In this document: in pieces, positions 53,498 to 63,674 of the stretch
Numbering within the stretch: position 1 is the first letter of the stretch
How the letters are laid out: the number at the start of each line of letters is the position of its first letter
Assembly (NCBI RefSeq): GCF_016735585.2
Contig: NZ_JAERSE020000005.1
Coordinates: forward strand, 248,001 to 312,000
Length of the DNA stretch: 64,000 nt
Reading direction: 5' to 3'
Source of the DNA: Chryseobacterium tagetis
Lineage (GTDB): Bacteria > Bacteroidota > Bacteroidia > Flavobacteriales > Weeksellaceae
Notes under the pieces: generated by a model
Told to the model about the DNA's origin: nothing
Database searches by the model: none
What the model saw: the letters and a program-made list of their open reading frames with translations, nothing else
Translations under genes and position numbers: made by a program

Positions 53498-54394
53498 ATG
53501 AAATTATTAACAATAGCTATACCTACTTATAATAGAGCTTCTATATTAAAGGATAGTCTTGCAAAAATAATTGATCAAATATCTGGAAAAGAGGATTTAA
53601 TTGAATTGCTGGTTTCAGATAATTGTTCTCCTGACGAAACTCAAGATATAGTTTATACTTTAATCCAGAAAGGAAATGTAATTAATTACAATAGGAATGA
53701 AGAAAATTTAGGAATGGATGGAAATTTTTCATATTGTTTCAATCATGCTAAGGGAAAGTATATTTGGATTTTAGGAGACGATGATTACTTATTAGATGGA
53801 GCACTTGATAAAATTATAAATATTCTTAGAAAAGATGAGTATGGTTTGATTCATTTAAATAGCTCAAAGCTAATTAAGGAAAATGAAATTTTTTATTCTT
53901 CCACGAAGCTTTTAAATACAATTAATATTAATATAACTTTTATTTCTGGAAATATTGTAAACCGCAATGCTGTCCAGAAAGTTAATTTTGACAATTACCG
54001 AGGTACTTTGTTATCTCAGGTCCCTGTATATCTGAATGCTGCTAAAGATTTCGAAAAGAGTATTATTATTAATCAACAGCTTTTAGAAACGGCAGTTGAC
54101 TCAGTTACAAATGGTGGGTATAATATTTTTGAGGTTTTTGTTATAAATTATTTAAATATCCTCAAAGAATTCAAAATTGATTTAGGAAATACTTGGTATG
54201 AAATCCAAAAATTTAAGCTTTGTAGAAATTTTCTTTGGATATGGATGTGTCGCTTACTTCTAAATCCACATCATGGTCTTAGATTTAAAACAGATGGATG
54301 GCTCAAAATAATATGGAAATACTATTGGTATGAAATTTATTTTTACCCAATGATGACATTATTTTCATTAAAAAAAATATTTCATAAATTGTGA
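53498..54394 (+). CDS. Glycosyltransferase family 2
   Basis: A 298-residue GT2 enzyme: LTIAIPTYNRASILKDSL, LLVSDNCSPDETQDI, and the metal-binding DDD in WILGDDDYLLDG. No membrane helices, so probably peripheral at the inner membrane. It follows the flippase gene by 6 bases. Substrate unknown. Confidence 0.85.
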   Translation: MKLLTIAIPTYNRASILKDSLAKIIDQISGKEDLIELLVSDNCSPDETQDIVYTLIQKGNVINYNRNEENLGMDGNFSYCFNHAKGKYIWILGDDDYLLDGALDKIINILRKDEYGLIHLNSSKLIKENEIFYSSTKLLNTININITFISGNIVNRNAVQKVNFDNYRGTLLSQVPVYLNAAKDFEKSIIINQQLLETAVDSVTNGGYNIFEVFVINYLNILKEFKIDLGNTWYEIQKFKLCRNFLWIWMCRLLLNPHHGLRFKTDGWLKIIWKYYWYEIYFYPMMTLFSLKKIFHKL

Positions 54395-54436
54395 GAATTA
54401 CTTATAATTTTATTTCTTTTGCCCAAAACATATTAA

Positions 54437-55120
54437 ATGAAAAAGTTATACAAAATAATTATTTATTATTGTAATGATATTTTAAATGATCTAAAACAAA
54501 CTGGCAATGTAGCAAATTGGCGCCTGAAGAATAAGCATAATAAAACAATTATCAAAAAGTCTGTGAAAAATGCTAATCTTATAACTGTTGGGAATCATTC
54601 TTATGGTATATTAGATGTACTTACATTTGGTAATCCCGCAGAAAAATTAGTGATTGGTAGTTATGTTTCCATAGCTGAGAATGTGACATTTATACTTGGA
54701 GGAAATCATCAAATAAATTCTTTCAGCACATATCCATTGCAGGCATTTTTCTTTGAAAACACTAATTTTGATGATACACAAACAAAGGGGCCAATTATAA
54801 TTGAAGATGAAGTTTGGATAGGTAGTAATGTTTTAATATTATCTGGAGTTACTGTTGGGAAAGGAAGTATTGTTGCAGCAGGTAGTGTTGTTACAAAAAA
54901 TATAGAGCCATTTACCATTGTAGGAGGTAATCCTGCAAAATTTATAAAATATAGAATTCCCAAAGAATTAATTGATGAAAGATTAAAAGTTGATATTCAA
55001 AATATCCCATTTGAGTTATTGAGTAGAACAGAATTAGACGTATTTTATAACAGCTTAACTAGCGAGTCGTTAGATAAAATTAAGAATTTAATTGTTTCAA
55101 AAGAACAGAATGACAACTAG
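54437..55120 (+). CDS. CatB-like hexapeptide-repeat acetyltransferase
   Basis: A 227-residue left-handed beta-helix acyltransferase of the xenobiotic acetyltransferase (CatB) group: [55 protein letters not shown], and [13 protein letters not shown]. The conserved His in GGNHQ is the likely catalytic base. In a polysaccharide locus it most likely O-acetylates the repeat unit using acetyl-CoA. It overlaps the next GT2 gene. Confidence 0.88.
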   Translation: MKKLYKIIIYYCNDILNDLKQTGNVANWRLKNKHNKTIIKKSVKNANLITVGNHSYGILDVLTFGNPAEKLVIGSYVSIAENVTFILGGNHQINSFSTYPLQAFFFENTNFDDTQTKGPIIIEDEVWIGSNVLILSGVTVGKGSIVAAGSVVTKNIEPFTIVGGNPAKFIKYRIPKELIDERLKVDIQNIPFELLSRTELDVFYNSLTSESLDKIKNLIVSKEQNDN

Positions 55121-56078
55121 ATTGAATCAAGAAATCAAGTTGGCTATTATAATTCCAGCTTATAAATCTACATATCTCGCAGAAACTCTTCAGAGTTTAG
55201 CAAATCAGACTAATCAAAACTTTAGAGTATATATTGGTGATGATTGTAGCCCCTATTATTTGGAAGATATTGTAATTAATTTTTATGATAAATTGAATAT
55301 CATTTATCATAAATTTGAAAATAATTTAGGGGCGGAATCACTGGTAAAACAGTGGGAAAGATGTATTGATCTCTGTAATGAGGAATATATTTGGCTTTTT
55401 TCTGATGACGATATCGCCTCGTCCCAATGTGTTGAAGCATTTTATGAAAAGATAAACAATGATAATCTGAAATTAATGCGTTTTTACACAAAAATTATAG
55501 ATGAGTCAGGAAAAATTATTCCACTATACTTTGATAAAACAAATATTTATAAAAATATTTCAGCAGAAAAGTTTATTTCTTTACGACTCAGTCAAGATCG
55601 TTTTAGAAGCTATGTTGTAGAATATATTTTTCATCGCTCAATATATCAAGAAGTTAAATTTCAGAATTTTCAGCTGGCATGGTTTTCTGATGATGCATTT
55701 TGGCTTGAAGTATCTATTTTTAGCAAGGGGATTTCTATTATTCCACAATTTGTTTTTTGGAGATTTTCAGGGCAAAATATTTCGTCCATTTCGAATAATT
55801 CGAAGGTGGCAGACGATAAAATTTTGGCAACAAAACAGTATTTAAAACATTTATTAAAATTATTGAAGAAATATCCCTTAAATTTAAAACATAAGGATTT
55901 ACTAACTACTTTGATGCTTCAATATAAAAATTTATATAAAAATATAAATATATCACATATAGAAAATATTTGTGATGAAGTAGGACTAAATATTACAACA
56001 AGAGATATTATAGAAGTAGAAAGAAAACTGAATGAGAGAAAGATTTTTAAGATATTAAGATCATTATTTAAGATTTAG
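55110..56078 (+). CDS. Glycosyltransferase family 2
   Basis: A 322-residue GT2 enzyme: [29 protein letters not shown], and SDDD in [12 protein letters not shown] start at ATG 55110, overlapping the acetyltransferase stop by 11 bases; the frame extends to 55092 but that adds residues inside the upstream gene. Donor and acceptor unknown. Confidence 0.82.
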   Translation: MTTRLNQEIKLAIIIPAYKSTYLAETLQSLANQTNQNFRVYIGDDCSPYYLEDIVINFYDKLNIIYHKFENNLGAESLVKQWERCIDLCNEEYIWLFSDDDIASSQCVEAFYEKINNDNLKLMRFYTKIIDESGKIIPLYFDKTNIYKNISAEKFISLRLSQDRFRSYVVEYIFHRSIYQEVKFQNFQLAWFSDDAFWLEVSIFSKGISIIPQFVFWRFSGQNISSISNNSKVADDKILATKQYLKHLLKLLKKYPLNLKHKDLLTTLMLQYKNLYKNINISHIENICDEVGLNITTRDIIEVERKLNERKIFKILRSLFKI

Positions 56079-56080
56079 CT

Positions 56081-57190
56081 ATGCAAGAAGATAAATGTAT
56101 TTTTATTACTCCAAAAAGAGAAACGGCTGGTGGAAAGCTTGTAATGGATAGAAATTTTGACTTCTGCAAAAAATATTTTGGAGACAATAATGTTTATTTT
56201 ATTGAACATTTCATTAATCTCAGAAAAAAAAAACAATTATTAAGTATGCTTGCTGGAGACTTTTTTCCTATCGGTGACTTAAAAATTATCTTAAGAAATC
56301 TAATCAACAAAGAAAATATCCACTATATTTTTATTGATATGTCATTGTGTGGAAATTTAATAAAGTTCATAAAAAGCAATTTTCCGGAAATATTGGTGAT
56401 ATGTTATTTTCATAATATTGAGTTTAGTTATTTTAAATCTATGTATAATTCTCAAAAAAAAATTGTGAGAGATATAATACTTAGATCGGTTTATAAAACT
56501 GAGAAAAAAACTGTACAGTATTCAGACATTATTATAGCAATGAACGGAAGAGATTGTAATGATATGACTAAAACATACGGTAGATCTGCAGATTTTCAAT
56601 TACCGACATCTCTGAATGATACTTTTATAGAAGAGAAAGATGTTAATGAGAAAGATTTATCACTTGAAACTATTAATCTTTTATTTGTAGGCTCTGCTTT
56701 TTTCGCAAATGTAGAGGCTGTAAAATGGTTTATTGAGAAAGTTACTCCGAAACTTAGAATTCCGTTCTCACTCAAAATAGTAGGGAAAGGTTTTGAAAAT
56801 ATAGTTTTTGAATTCTTACCATCAAATGTTGAAATTCGGGGTTTTGTAGAGGATTTGGGTCCATATTATAAAAATGCTCATTATATTGTTTCTCCTATAT
56901 TTTCCGGAAGTGGAATGAAAACGAAAACAGCTGAGGCTCTTATGTATGGTAAAAGTATTTTAGGCACGGATGAAGCTTTCGAAGGATTTGAATTGAATTA
57001 TGAAAAAGTTGGAAGAAAGTTGAATACTGCCGATGGATATATTGACTTTCTTAACGCTTTATCTTGTTCAGATTTAAAAAAATATAATATTTATTCACGA
57101 AATGTATTTCTTGAAAAATATTGTAACTCAAGTCTATATAAAGATTTTTCAGGAAATATGAATAAAATACTAAAAAAGGGAGTATTATGA
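56081..57190 (+). CDS. Glycosyltransferase, GT4-like (GT-B fold)
   Basis: A 369-residue glycosyltransferase. The C-terminal donor domain is clear: LLFVGSAFFANVEAVKWFI, SLKIVGKGF, and SPIFSGSGMKTKTAEALMYGKSILGT (the E-x7-E-like block). The N-terminal acceptor domain is divergent. It overlaps the polymerase gene by four bases (ATGA), so they are coupled. Confidence 0.82.
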   Translation: MQEDKCIFITPKRETAGGKLVMDRNFDFCKKYFGDNNVYFIEHFINLRKKKQLLSMLAGDFFPIGDLKIILRNLINKENIHYIFIDMSLCGNLIKFIKSNFPEILVICYFHNIEFSYFKSMYNSQKKIVRDIILRSVYKTEKKTVQYSDIIIAMNGRDCNDMTKTYGRSADFQLPTSLNDTFIEEKDVNEKDLSLETINLLFVGSAFFANVEAVKWFIEKVTPKLRIPFSLKIVGKGFENIVFEFLPSNVEIRGFVEDLGPYYKNAHYIVSPIFSGSGMKTKTAEALMYGKSILGTDEAFEGFELNYEKVGRKLNTADGYIDFLNALSCSDLKKYNIYSRNVFLEKYCNSSLYKDFSGNMNKILKKGVL

Positions 57191-58281
57191 TACCTTATTT
57201 GATACTATACTTTTCCATTTCATTAGCTTCTGTTTATAATGTTTTTATAAAACGCTACAATTATACCTTATTTTTAATTTTAATTTTAATTATTGGTTTT
57301 TTTTCAGGTTCTCGAGTTACAAAATTAGGAGGATATGACACTGATGTTTACAAGCAAGCTTTCGAAGAAGTTCCTTCTAATTTTTTTAATACATTATCAG
57401 CAGATTCTTTTTACTTGAAAAATATGGAAAAAGGGTATGCTGCTGTTAATTGGTTAGCAAAAAGTATTGGACTAAATTTTAATGAATTTTTGTTGTGTTT
57501 GGGGATTATTTCTGCTCTAGGATTATATGTTGTGTTTAAAAGGTATTCTCAATATTATTTTGTAGTACTAATGATTTTTTTAGCTAAGGGATATTTATAT
57601 TATTTTTTTACTGCACAACGGCAGGTCTTAGCTATGATTATATGCTGGTGTTCAATTTACTTCATACTTAATAAACGGTTTTGGATTTTCTTTTTATGTA
57701 TACTTATTGCAATTCAATTTCATACAAGTTCAATTATTTTTTTTGTAGCATATTTTTGCAACTTAATACGTTTTAATAATAAATGGTCTTTAATTATTGT
57801 GGCTTTATCTTTGATGGTAGGATTGTCAAATGTAGGTTTACTGATAGGTCAGGGTTTTTCTGCTTATCTTCCAGGAGAGCAATTTAGCGAAAAGCTTAAT
57901 AATTATTTAGAAAACAGTGATTCAGGTGTTAATATTTTAAATTTTATCGAATTGGTTCCTGTTTTTTTAATTATGATATATTTTAGGAAGAAAATTGAAG
58001 AAAAATTTCCAAACTTTAATTTTTTCTTTAATATTTTTTTAGTTTTCTTGTGTCTCACTTTTGCATTCTATAATTTTCAGTTTATTGCAAGATTGAAGGG
58101 ATATTTTGTTATAGGATACATTATGATCATCAGCTCCTTTTTATATATTGCACCGAACAAAATTAAATTTGGTATTTTATCCGTCATAATGGTTTATTGC
58201 CTGGCTGTCTTTGTAAGAGAATTATTAGTTTTTGATAATGGTGAGGGATATTTGCCCTATCAAAGTTTTTTGTTTGAATAA
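57187..58281 (+). CDS. EpsG/Wzy-type polysaccharide polymerase
   Basis: A 364-residue polytopic protein with about ten hydrophobic segments and the EpsG-family features near the N terminus (GFFSGSRVTKLGGYDTDVYKQAF) and AQRQVLAMIICWCSIYF in the middle. It should polymerise repeat units flipped by the Wzx-like protein. As usual for Wzy proteins the primary sequence is poorly conserved; the call rests on topology, the EpsG pattern and context. Confidence 0.82.
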   Translation: MIPYLILYFSISLASVYNVFIKRYNYTLFLILILIIGFFSGSRVTKLGGYDTDVYKQAFEEVPSNFFNTLSADSFYLKNMEKGYAAVNWLAKSIGLNFNEFLLCLGIISALGLYVVFKRYSQYYFVVLMIFLAKGYLYYFFTAQRQVLAMIICWCSIYFILNKRFWIFFLCILIAIQFHTSSIIFFVAYFCNLIRFNNKWSLIIVALSLMVGLSNVGLLIGQGFSAYLPGEQFSEKLNNYLENSDSGVNILNFIELVPVFLIMIYFRKKIEEKFPNFNFFFNIFLVFLCLTFAFYNFQFIARLKGYFVIGYIMIISSFLYIAPNKIKFGILSVIMVYCLAVFVRELLVFDNGEGYLPYQSFLFE

Positions 58282-58287
58282 AGATTT

Positions 58288-59658
58288 ATGATTATGAGAT
58301 TTTTTACTATTTTACTTATATTTTTTTTCCATTCTTTATTGGGGCAATCTGTGAATATTGAGAAATTTAATGTAAATGGTAATGATCGAAATGATGATAC
58401 AATTACTTTTGATAACGCTATTGAGTATATAACTAAAAATGGTGGTACTCTGTCCATTCCCAAAGGAAATTATTATTTAAATAATGATTTTAGAAAAAGA
58501 AAAGGTGTACATAACAATAATTATATATTTTTAATTTCAAGAAGCTTTACAATAAAGCTAAACAAAGGAGCTGTTCTACATTACCAGAATGGTTTTAAAG
58601 GTTTTAGATTTCGTTCTGTAGCAGATCCTGATGATAAAACCATTAGAAAGTATGAAGTTATCATTGATGGAGGGATAATAAATGCTGTTAATAATATCAC
58701 AACAATTCCTAAAATAGGAAATCCGGAAATGTGGGGATTTGTTGCCGAAACTTTACACAATTTCACAGTAAAAAATTTGGAAGTGAAAAATTTCAGAGGA
58801 ACTGCTGCAGTTGCATCCTATTCAAATGACATATTCGAAATTGAAAATTCAAATTTTTTAAATGTCACAGGTAATCCTTATGACTTAGTTGATAATCATG
58901 GAGATGCAATTTATGTTGCTAACACACTAGCTTATAAAATTGTAAATAATAACGCAACTAATTCAATAACATCAAAAAATAGAATAGGACGGGTGGGGAT
59001 TTGCATTGAATATGAAGGTTGTGGAAATGGTCTTATAGAAAATAATATAGTTAATGGATATGATAGAGGAGTTCATGTGGAACTAATAAAAGGTTCCGCA
59101 CTTATTAGAAACAATAGATTGATAGGAAACAGCTCAGGAATAGTTCTTTGGAATAATTATAAAAATAAACAAGTAATTGATTCAAACATAATTAGCAATA
59201 GAGGTCTGCAAATAAATAATAAAAGTTTGTTGTATACTTCGGCACCTATTATAATGCTTGGATATAACACTAATAATAATACCACTATTATAAATAATCA
59301 AATTACCATTGATAAAAATTTTTATAGACCTAGGAATATTTTACAGATAACAAGCAGTAGTATAGATGTTAAAAATAATAAATTTATAGATGAAACAAAT
59401 GAATTATCTTTAGCTATTGCACAAGGACAAAGTGATAAAGAAAAAATTACAAACATTAATTTTTCTAATAATATTGTTCAAACTAAGATAGTGAATGCTT
59501 ATGATGTTAGTAATTTAAATATTAATGGGAATAAGTTTGATATTTCTGAAATGACAATCTCATTTGATAATTCAAAGAATATTTATAAGAATAATAAGTT
59601 TGGAGAAAACTTGCAAAAGAAAAGAATCAATATTCTTGGAAAATACTCCTTGCAATAA
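58288..59658 (+). CDS. Exported right-handed parallel beta-helix protein
   Basis: A 456-residue protein with a signal peptide (MIMRFFTILLIFFFHSLLGQ) and a pectate-lyase-like beta-helix: repeated short strands rich in Asn (IENNIVNGYDRGVHVELIKG, IRNNRLIGNSSGIVLWNN, INNQI, VKNNKF). The opening SVNIEKFNVNGNDRNDDTITFDNAIEYITKNGG matches the N-terminal pectate-lyase-3-type cap. Fold suggests a polysaccharide lyase, hydrolase or epimerase acting on the locus product in the periplasm; no catalytic residues can be assigned with confidence. Confidence 0.82.
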   Translation: MIMRFFTILLIFFFHSLLGQSVNIEKFNVNGNDRNDDTITFDNAIEYITKNGGTLSIPKGNYYLNNDFRKRKGVHNNNYIFLISRSFTIKLNKGAVLHYQNGFKGFRFRSVADPDDKTIRKYEVIIDGGIINAVNNITTIPKIGNPEMWGFVAETLHNFTVKNLEVKNFRGTAAVASYSNDIFEIENSNFLNVTGNPYDLVDNHGDAIYVANTLAYKIVNNNATNSITSKNRIGRVGICIEYEGCGNGLIENNIVNGYDRGVHVELIKGSALIRNNRLIGNSSGIVLWNNYKNKQVIDSNIISNRGLQINNKSLLYTSAPIIMLGYNTNNNTTIINNQITIDKNFYRPRNILQITSSSIDVKNNKFIDETNELSLAIAQGQSDKEKITNINFSNNIVQTKIVNAYDVSNLNINGNKFDISEMTISFDNSKNIYKNNKFGENLQKKRINILGKYSLQ

Positions 59659-59680
59659 ATAATAAAAAAATAGAATTTAA

Positions 59681-60547
59681 GTGTTACTAACAATATTTAC
59701 ACCGACATATAATAGAGCAAATTTATTATCTCGTTTGTACAATAGTCTTTGCTTACAAACTTTTCAAGATTTTGAATGGGTTATTGTAGATGATGGATCT
59801 CAAGATGACACGGAGAATGTCATTAAAAAATTTATTGAAGAGTCTAAAATACCGATTGTTTATTCTAAACAAGAAAATTCAGGAAAACATATCGCAATTA
59901 ATAAAGGCGTATCTTTAGCTAAGGGGGAACTTTTTTTTATCGTTGATAGTGATGATTTTTTACTACCCAATGCAGTAGAAATGGTTAGTAACAACTATAG
60001 CAATATTCAAAACGTAGAAGTTGCTGGATTATCTTTTAGAAGAGGATATGATGCTCAAATACCAATTGGCTCATCTAATTTTAAAACCCCTTTTCTTATG
60101 AATGTTTTTGAATTTAGATATGGAAAGAAAGTTGTTGGAGATATGGCTGAAGTAATAAAGACTGATATTATGAAGAAATATACATTTCCTAAGTTGCTAA
60201 ATGAAAAATTTTTAACTGAAGGCTTAATTTGGAATAGAATTGGACAAAAATTTAAATTTCTTTGGTTGCCCGAGGTGATATATATTGGTGAATATTTGGA
60301 AGGGGGCCTTACTGATAATAATTTTAGCGTAAGAAAAAAATCGCCAGAAGGTACACTCATTTTCTACAGTGAGCTCCAAAGAATGCCGATTAATTTTTTT
60401 TACAAACTTAGAGCGAATATAAATTATTGGCGTTTTGCGAAATTTTCCAACAGATCTTTTATATCTAAATTTAAGGATGTTAGATTTATATTATCATTTT
60501 TTGGATTACCATTAAGTTTAATTTTTTTTATTAAAGACTCAAAATGA
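59681..60547 (+). CDS. Glycosyltransferase family 2
   Basis: A 288-residue GT2 enzyme with LTIFTPTYNRANLLSRL, WVIVDDGSQDDTENV and the DxD-like DSDD (FIVDSDDFLLP). Start is a GTG at 59681, the only codon giving the normal N terminus. It overlaps the next gene by four bases. Substrate unknown. Confidence 0.85.
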   Translation: MLLTIFTPTYNRANLLSRLYNSLCLQTFQDFEWVIVDDGSQDDTENVIKKFIEESKIPIVYSKQENSGKHIAINKGVSLAKGELFFIVDSDDFLLPNAVEMVSNNYSNIQNVEVAGLSFRRGYDAQIPIGSSNFKTPFLMNVFEFRYGKKVVGDMAEVIKTDIMKKYTFPKLLNEKFLTEGLIWNRIGQKFKFLWLPEVIYIGEYLEGGLTDNNFSVRKKSPEGTLIFYSELQRMPINFFYKLRANINYWRFAKFSNRSFISKFKDVRFILSFFGLPLSLIFFIKDSK

Positions 60548-61620
60548 AAATATTACAAATCATAAATAGTTTAGAAACTGGTGGAGCAGAAAGATTGATA
60601 GTGGAGACGCTTCCTTTACTTGCAAAGAAAGACTGTAAAGTAGATTTGCTGTTACTAAAAGATGAAGAAACAGTTTTTTTTAATACACTTAAAGAAAAAC
60701 ACTGTTCAAATATTTTTACTTTAGGAAAGTCGTATTATAATCCTATGTATATATTTAGAATGCTTAAGTATGTGAAAAACTATGATATTGTTCATGTGCA
60801 TCTTTTTCCTTCACAATATTTTGCAGCCATCAGTAGTTTTTTTTGTAATAGCAAAACAAAATTTATTTTCACAGAACATAATACTGCTAATAATAGAATA
60901 AATAATGTTTTTTTTAAACAAATTGATAAGTTTATATATAGTTTTTATCAGAAGATAATATGCATAACCCCTCAGGTTAAAGAAACATTAAAAATCAAAA
61001 TAGGTTTAGATGATTCAAAACTTTTAGTAATACAAAATGGTATCAATTTAGAAGATATAAATGCTGAAAGTAAATCTTCTCGTGAAGAGTTTGGTTTTTC
61101 AATTGATGATAAACTTTTAATAATGGTGGCTGGATTTCGTGAACAAAAAGACCAAGATACTGTTATTAAGGTATTAGAAAAATTACCATCAACATATAAA
61201 CTTCTTCTAGTTGGTGATGGTGCCAGAAGAAGCATTTTAGAAAAAATTATTATTGAGAAAAATCTCGAAAATCGTGTGTTTTTATTAGGATTTCGGTCTG
61301 ATGTTTTTTCATTATACAAAATGTCAGATATAGCAATTCTTAGTTCTCATTGGGAAGGATTTGGATTAGCTGCAGCAGAAGCTATGGCATGTGGCATACC
61401 AGTAATTGCTTCTAATGTGGATGGTCTTGCCCAAGTAGTTCATGGTGGAGGTATACTTTTCGAAAAAGAAAATGTCAATGATCTTAAAGACAAAATTATT
61501 TCACTTGAAAATAAAGAGAGGTATATCTCTTTATCTCTTGATGGTTTAAAAAAGGCTCAAAACTACTCATTGAAAACAATGGTTGAAAATCTTATTTCAA
61601 GTTACAAAACATTGTTATAA
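60544..61620 (+). CDS. Glycosyltransferase family 4
   Basis: A 358-residue GT-B enzyme of the GT4 family: N-terminal SLETGGAERLIVETLPLL, donor-domain LIMVAGFREQKDQDTVI, LLLVGDGARR and SSHWEGFGLAAAEAMACGIPVIAS with the E-x7-E motif. It transfers a sugar from a nucleotide donor with retention of configuration, by family analogy. Coupled to the GT2 gene upstream. Confidence 0.9.
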   Translation: MKILQIINSLETGGAERLIVETLPLLAKKDCKVDLLLLKDEETVFFNTLKEKHCSNIFTLGKSYYNPMYIFRMLKYVKNYDIVHVHLFPSQYFAAISSFFCNSKTKFIFTEHNTANNRINNVFFKQIDKFIYSFYQKIICITPQVKETLKIKIGLDDSKLLVIQNGINLEDINAESKSSREEFGFSIDDKLLIMVAGFREQKDQDTVIKVLEKLPSTYKLLLVGDGARRSILEKIIIEKNLENRVFLLGFRSDVFSLYKMSDIAILSSHWEGFGLAAAEAMACGIPVIASNVDGLAQVVHGGGILFEKENVNDLKDKIISLENKERYISLSLDGLKKAQNYSLKTMVENLISSYKTLL

Positions 61621-61632
61621 TTAATAAAATTT

Positions 61633-62736
61633 ATGGCTAAGTGCAAAGTCTTACACGTAGTATCTGTTTCTTTCTCCTTAAAGTATTTTATAGGAAATCA
61701 GTTTATCTATTTCAACGAAAAGGGGTATGATTTTACTGTTTCCTGCTCCCCATCAAAAGATTTATTTGAATATGCTGAGAAAATGAATTTTAAAACTTTT
61801 CCAGTTAATATTTCAAGAAGTATAAATCCGTTACAAGATATTTTATCGATTTATAAATTATATAGGTTTATAAAAAAAGAAAAATTTGATGTAGTTATTT
61901 CACATTCTCCAAAAGGAGGGCTTATTGGTATGTTTGCAAGTTATTTTGCGAAAACCCCAAAAAGAATTTTTTTTAGACACGGGTTAGTTTTTGAAACTTT
62001 GACAGGAGTAAAAAAACAGCTAATGATTTTGGTAGAGAAATTAATAGGGTTTTGTAGTCATAAGGTAGTAAATGTCAGCTATTCAATAGAAAATCTCGCA
62101 ATTCAACTACAACTTAATGATGTTTCCAAAAATATTATTTTAGGAAAAGGAACATGTAACGGTATAAATGATAATATTTTCTATCCGAGACCCCGAACTG
62201 AGTTTAAAGATAAAACAGTTGTAGGATTTGTTGGTCGTATGACAAAAGATAAAGGAATTACAGAATTAATAAATTCTCTTGATTATTTAAATGATTATGA
62301 AGATTTTTTACTTTTGTTAATTGGTCCTTTTGATGAAAGAGATGTTTTAGATGATGATATTATCACTAAAATAAAAACACATCCTAAAATCAAATACCTT
62401 GGAGAGGTTAAAAATACAGCATACTATTATAATCAAATGGATGTTTTTATCTTACCTTCTTATAGAGAAGGGTTTCCTACAGTTAATCTTGAAGCAGCGT
62501 CTTCTTCTCTTCCGATAATTACAACAATGAGTACGGGTTGTGTTGATTCTATTATTGAAAATGAAACGGGGATTTTTACAGAAATAGATTCTGAAAGTAT
62601 AGCTAAAGCGATTATATTTTATTTAGATAATAAAGAGGAAAGAATTAAACATGGCTTAAATGGAGTGAAATTTGTTACGGAAAATTTTTCGGAGAGTATA
62701 ATTTATAATCAAATTGAAGACAAATTATTGCAATGA
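61633..62736 (+). CDS. Glycosyltransferase family 4
   Basis: A 367-residue GT4-type enzyme resembling those acting on the second sugar of undecaprenyl-linked glycans: SHSPKGGLIGMFASYFAKTPKRIFFRHGLVFE in the acceptor domain, VGFVGRMTKDKGITELI and LPSYREGFPTVNLEAASSSLPIITT in the donor domain. It overlaps the NAD-dependent reductase gene by four bases, and that gene precedes the initiating transferase. Confidence 0.88.
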   Translation: MAKCKVLHVVSVSFSLKYFIGNQFIYFNEKGYDFTVSCSPSKDLFEYAEKMNFKTFPVNISRSINPLQDILSIYKLYRFIKKEKFDVVISHSPKGGLIGMFASYFAKTPKRIFFRHGLVFETLTGVKKQLMILVEKLIGFCSHKVVNVSYSIENLAIQLQLNDVSKNIILGKGTCNGINDNIFYPRPRTEFKDKTVVGFVGRMTKDKGITELINSLDYLNDYEDFLLLLIGPFDERDVLDDDIITKIKTHPKIKYLGEVKNTAYYYNQMDVFILPSYREGFPTVNLEAASSSLPIITTMSTGCVDSIIENETGIFTEIDSESIAKAIIFYLDNKEERIKHGLNGVKFVTENFSESIIYNQIEDKLLQ

Positions 62737-63641
62737 AAATAAATATATTTGGAACGACGGGTTTTATTGGTGAAAACCTTACGGATAAATTACATGAAAA
62801 TTATAAAATTTCAGCTGTTTCTTTGCGTAATAATAATTGGAATAATGAATTAGTTGAAAGTGAAGTTTTTATCAACCTTGTAGGTAAAGCCCATGATCAT
62901 AATAAAACTGCTACAGAAGCAGATTTCCATCACGTAAATGTAGATTTGACAAAAGATATTTTTAATGCTTTTATAGAGTCAGATGCAGCACTTTTCATTC
63001 ATGTAAGTTCTTTAGCAGCACTAGAAGAATTTGAGTCAACAAAACCACTCAATGAAGAAGATATCTGCAATCCAAATTCATGGTATGCTAAATCTAAAAG
63101 AGAAGCTGAGATTTGGTTGATGAATCAAAAGCTTCCTGAAAATAAAAAAATGATAGTTCTTAGACCACCCATGGTTCATGGAAAAGGTGATAAAGGGAAC
63201 TTGGTATTGCTTTATAAATTAATATCAAAGGGAATTCCCTATCCTCTAGCTTCATTTGAAAATAATAGATCATTTATTTCAATAGATAACTTTTGCTTTT
63301 TTATTGACGAGATTATTAAAAATAAAAACAAATTAGATAGCGGAATTTATCATATTTCAGATGATGAAATAGTTTCAAGTAAAGAAATTATTAAGATTAT
63401 TCAGAAGGTTGAAAATAAAAAAACGTTGAACGTAGGACTTCCAAAATTCTTTGTAAAAGGTTTAGCAAAAATAGGTGATATACTTCCAATTCCATTGAAT
63501 AGTATACGTCTGAAAAAAATGACTTCAGATCTTATGGTTTCCAATCAAAAAATAAAATCTGCCTTAGGAATTGAAAAACTTCCTTTATCAGCAGAAGAAG
63601 GTCTTATAAAAACCATTAAAAGCTTTACAAAAGAAAAGTAA
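62733..63641 (+). CDS. NAD-dependent epimerase/dehydratase (UDP-4-keto-6-deoxy-HexNAc reductase type)
   Basis: A 302-residue extended SDR: NAD site GTTGFIGENL, VGKAHDHN, the Tyr-x3-Lys pair in WYAKSKREAE, and RPPMVHGKGDKGN. Enzymes of this pattern sit beside an initiating sugar transferase and reduce the 4-keto sugar made by a WbpM-like dehydratase (here at 36336), giving for example UDP-QuiNAc. The product assignment is inference. Confidence 0.85.
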   Translation: MKINIFGTTGFIGENLTDKLHENYKISAVSLRNNNWNNELVESEVFINLVGKAHDHNKTATEADFHHVNVDLTKDIFNAFIESDAALFIHVSSLAALEEFESTKPLNEEDICNPNSWYAKSKREAEIWLMNQKLPENKKMIVLRPPMVHGKGDKGNLVLLYKLISKGIPYPLASFENNRSFISIDNFCFFIDEIIKNKNKLDSGIYHISDDEIVSSKEIIKIIQKVENKKTLNVGLPKFFVKGLAKIGDILPIPLNSIRLKKMTSDLMVSNQKIKSALGIEKLPLSAEEGLIKTIKSFTKEK

Positions 63642-63674
63642 ATTTAAAAATTATCACACTCACACTTAAAAATT

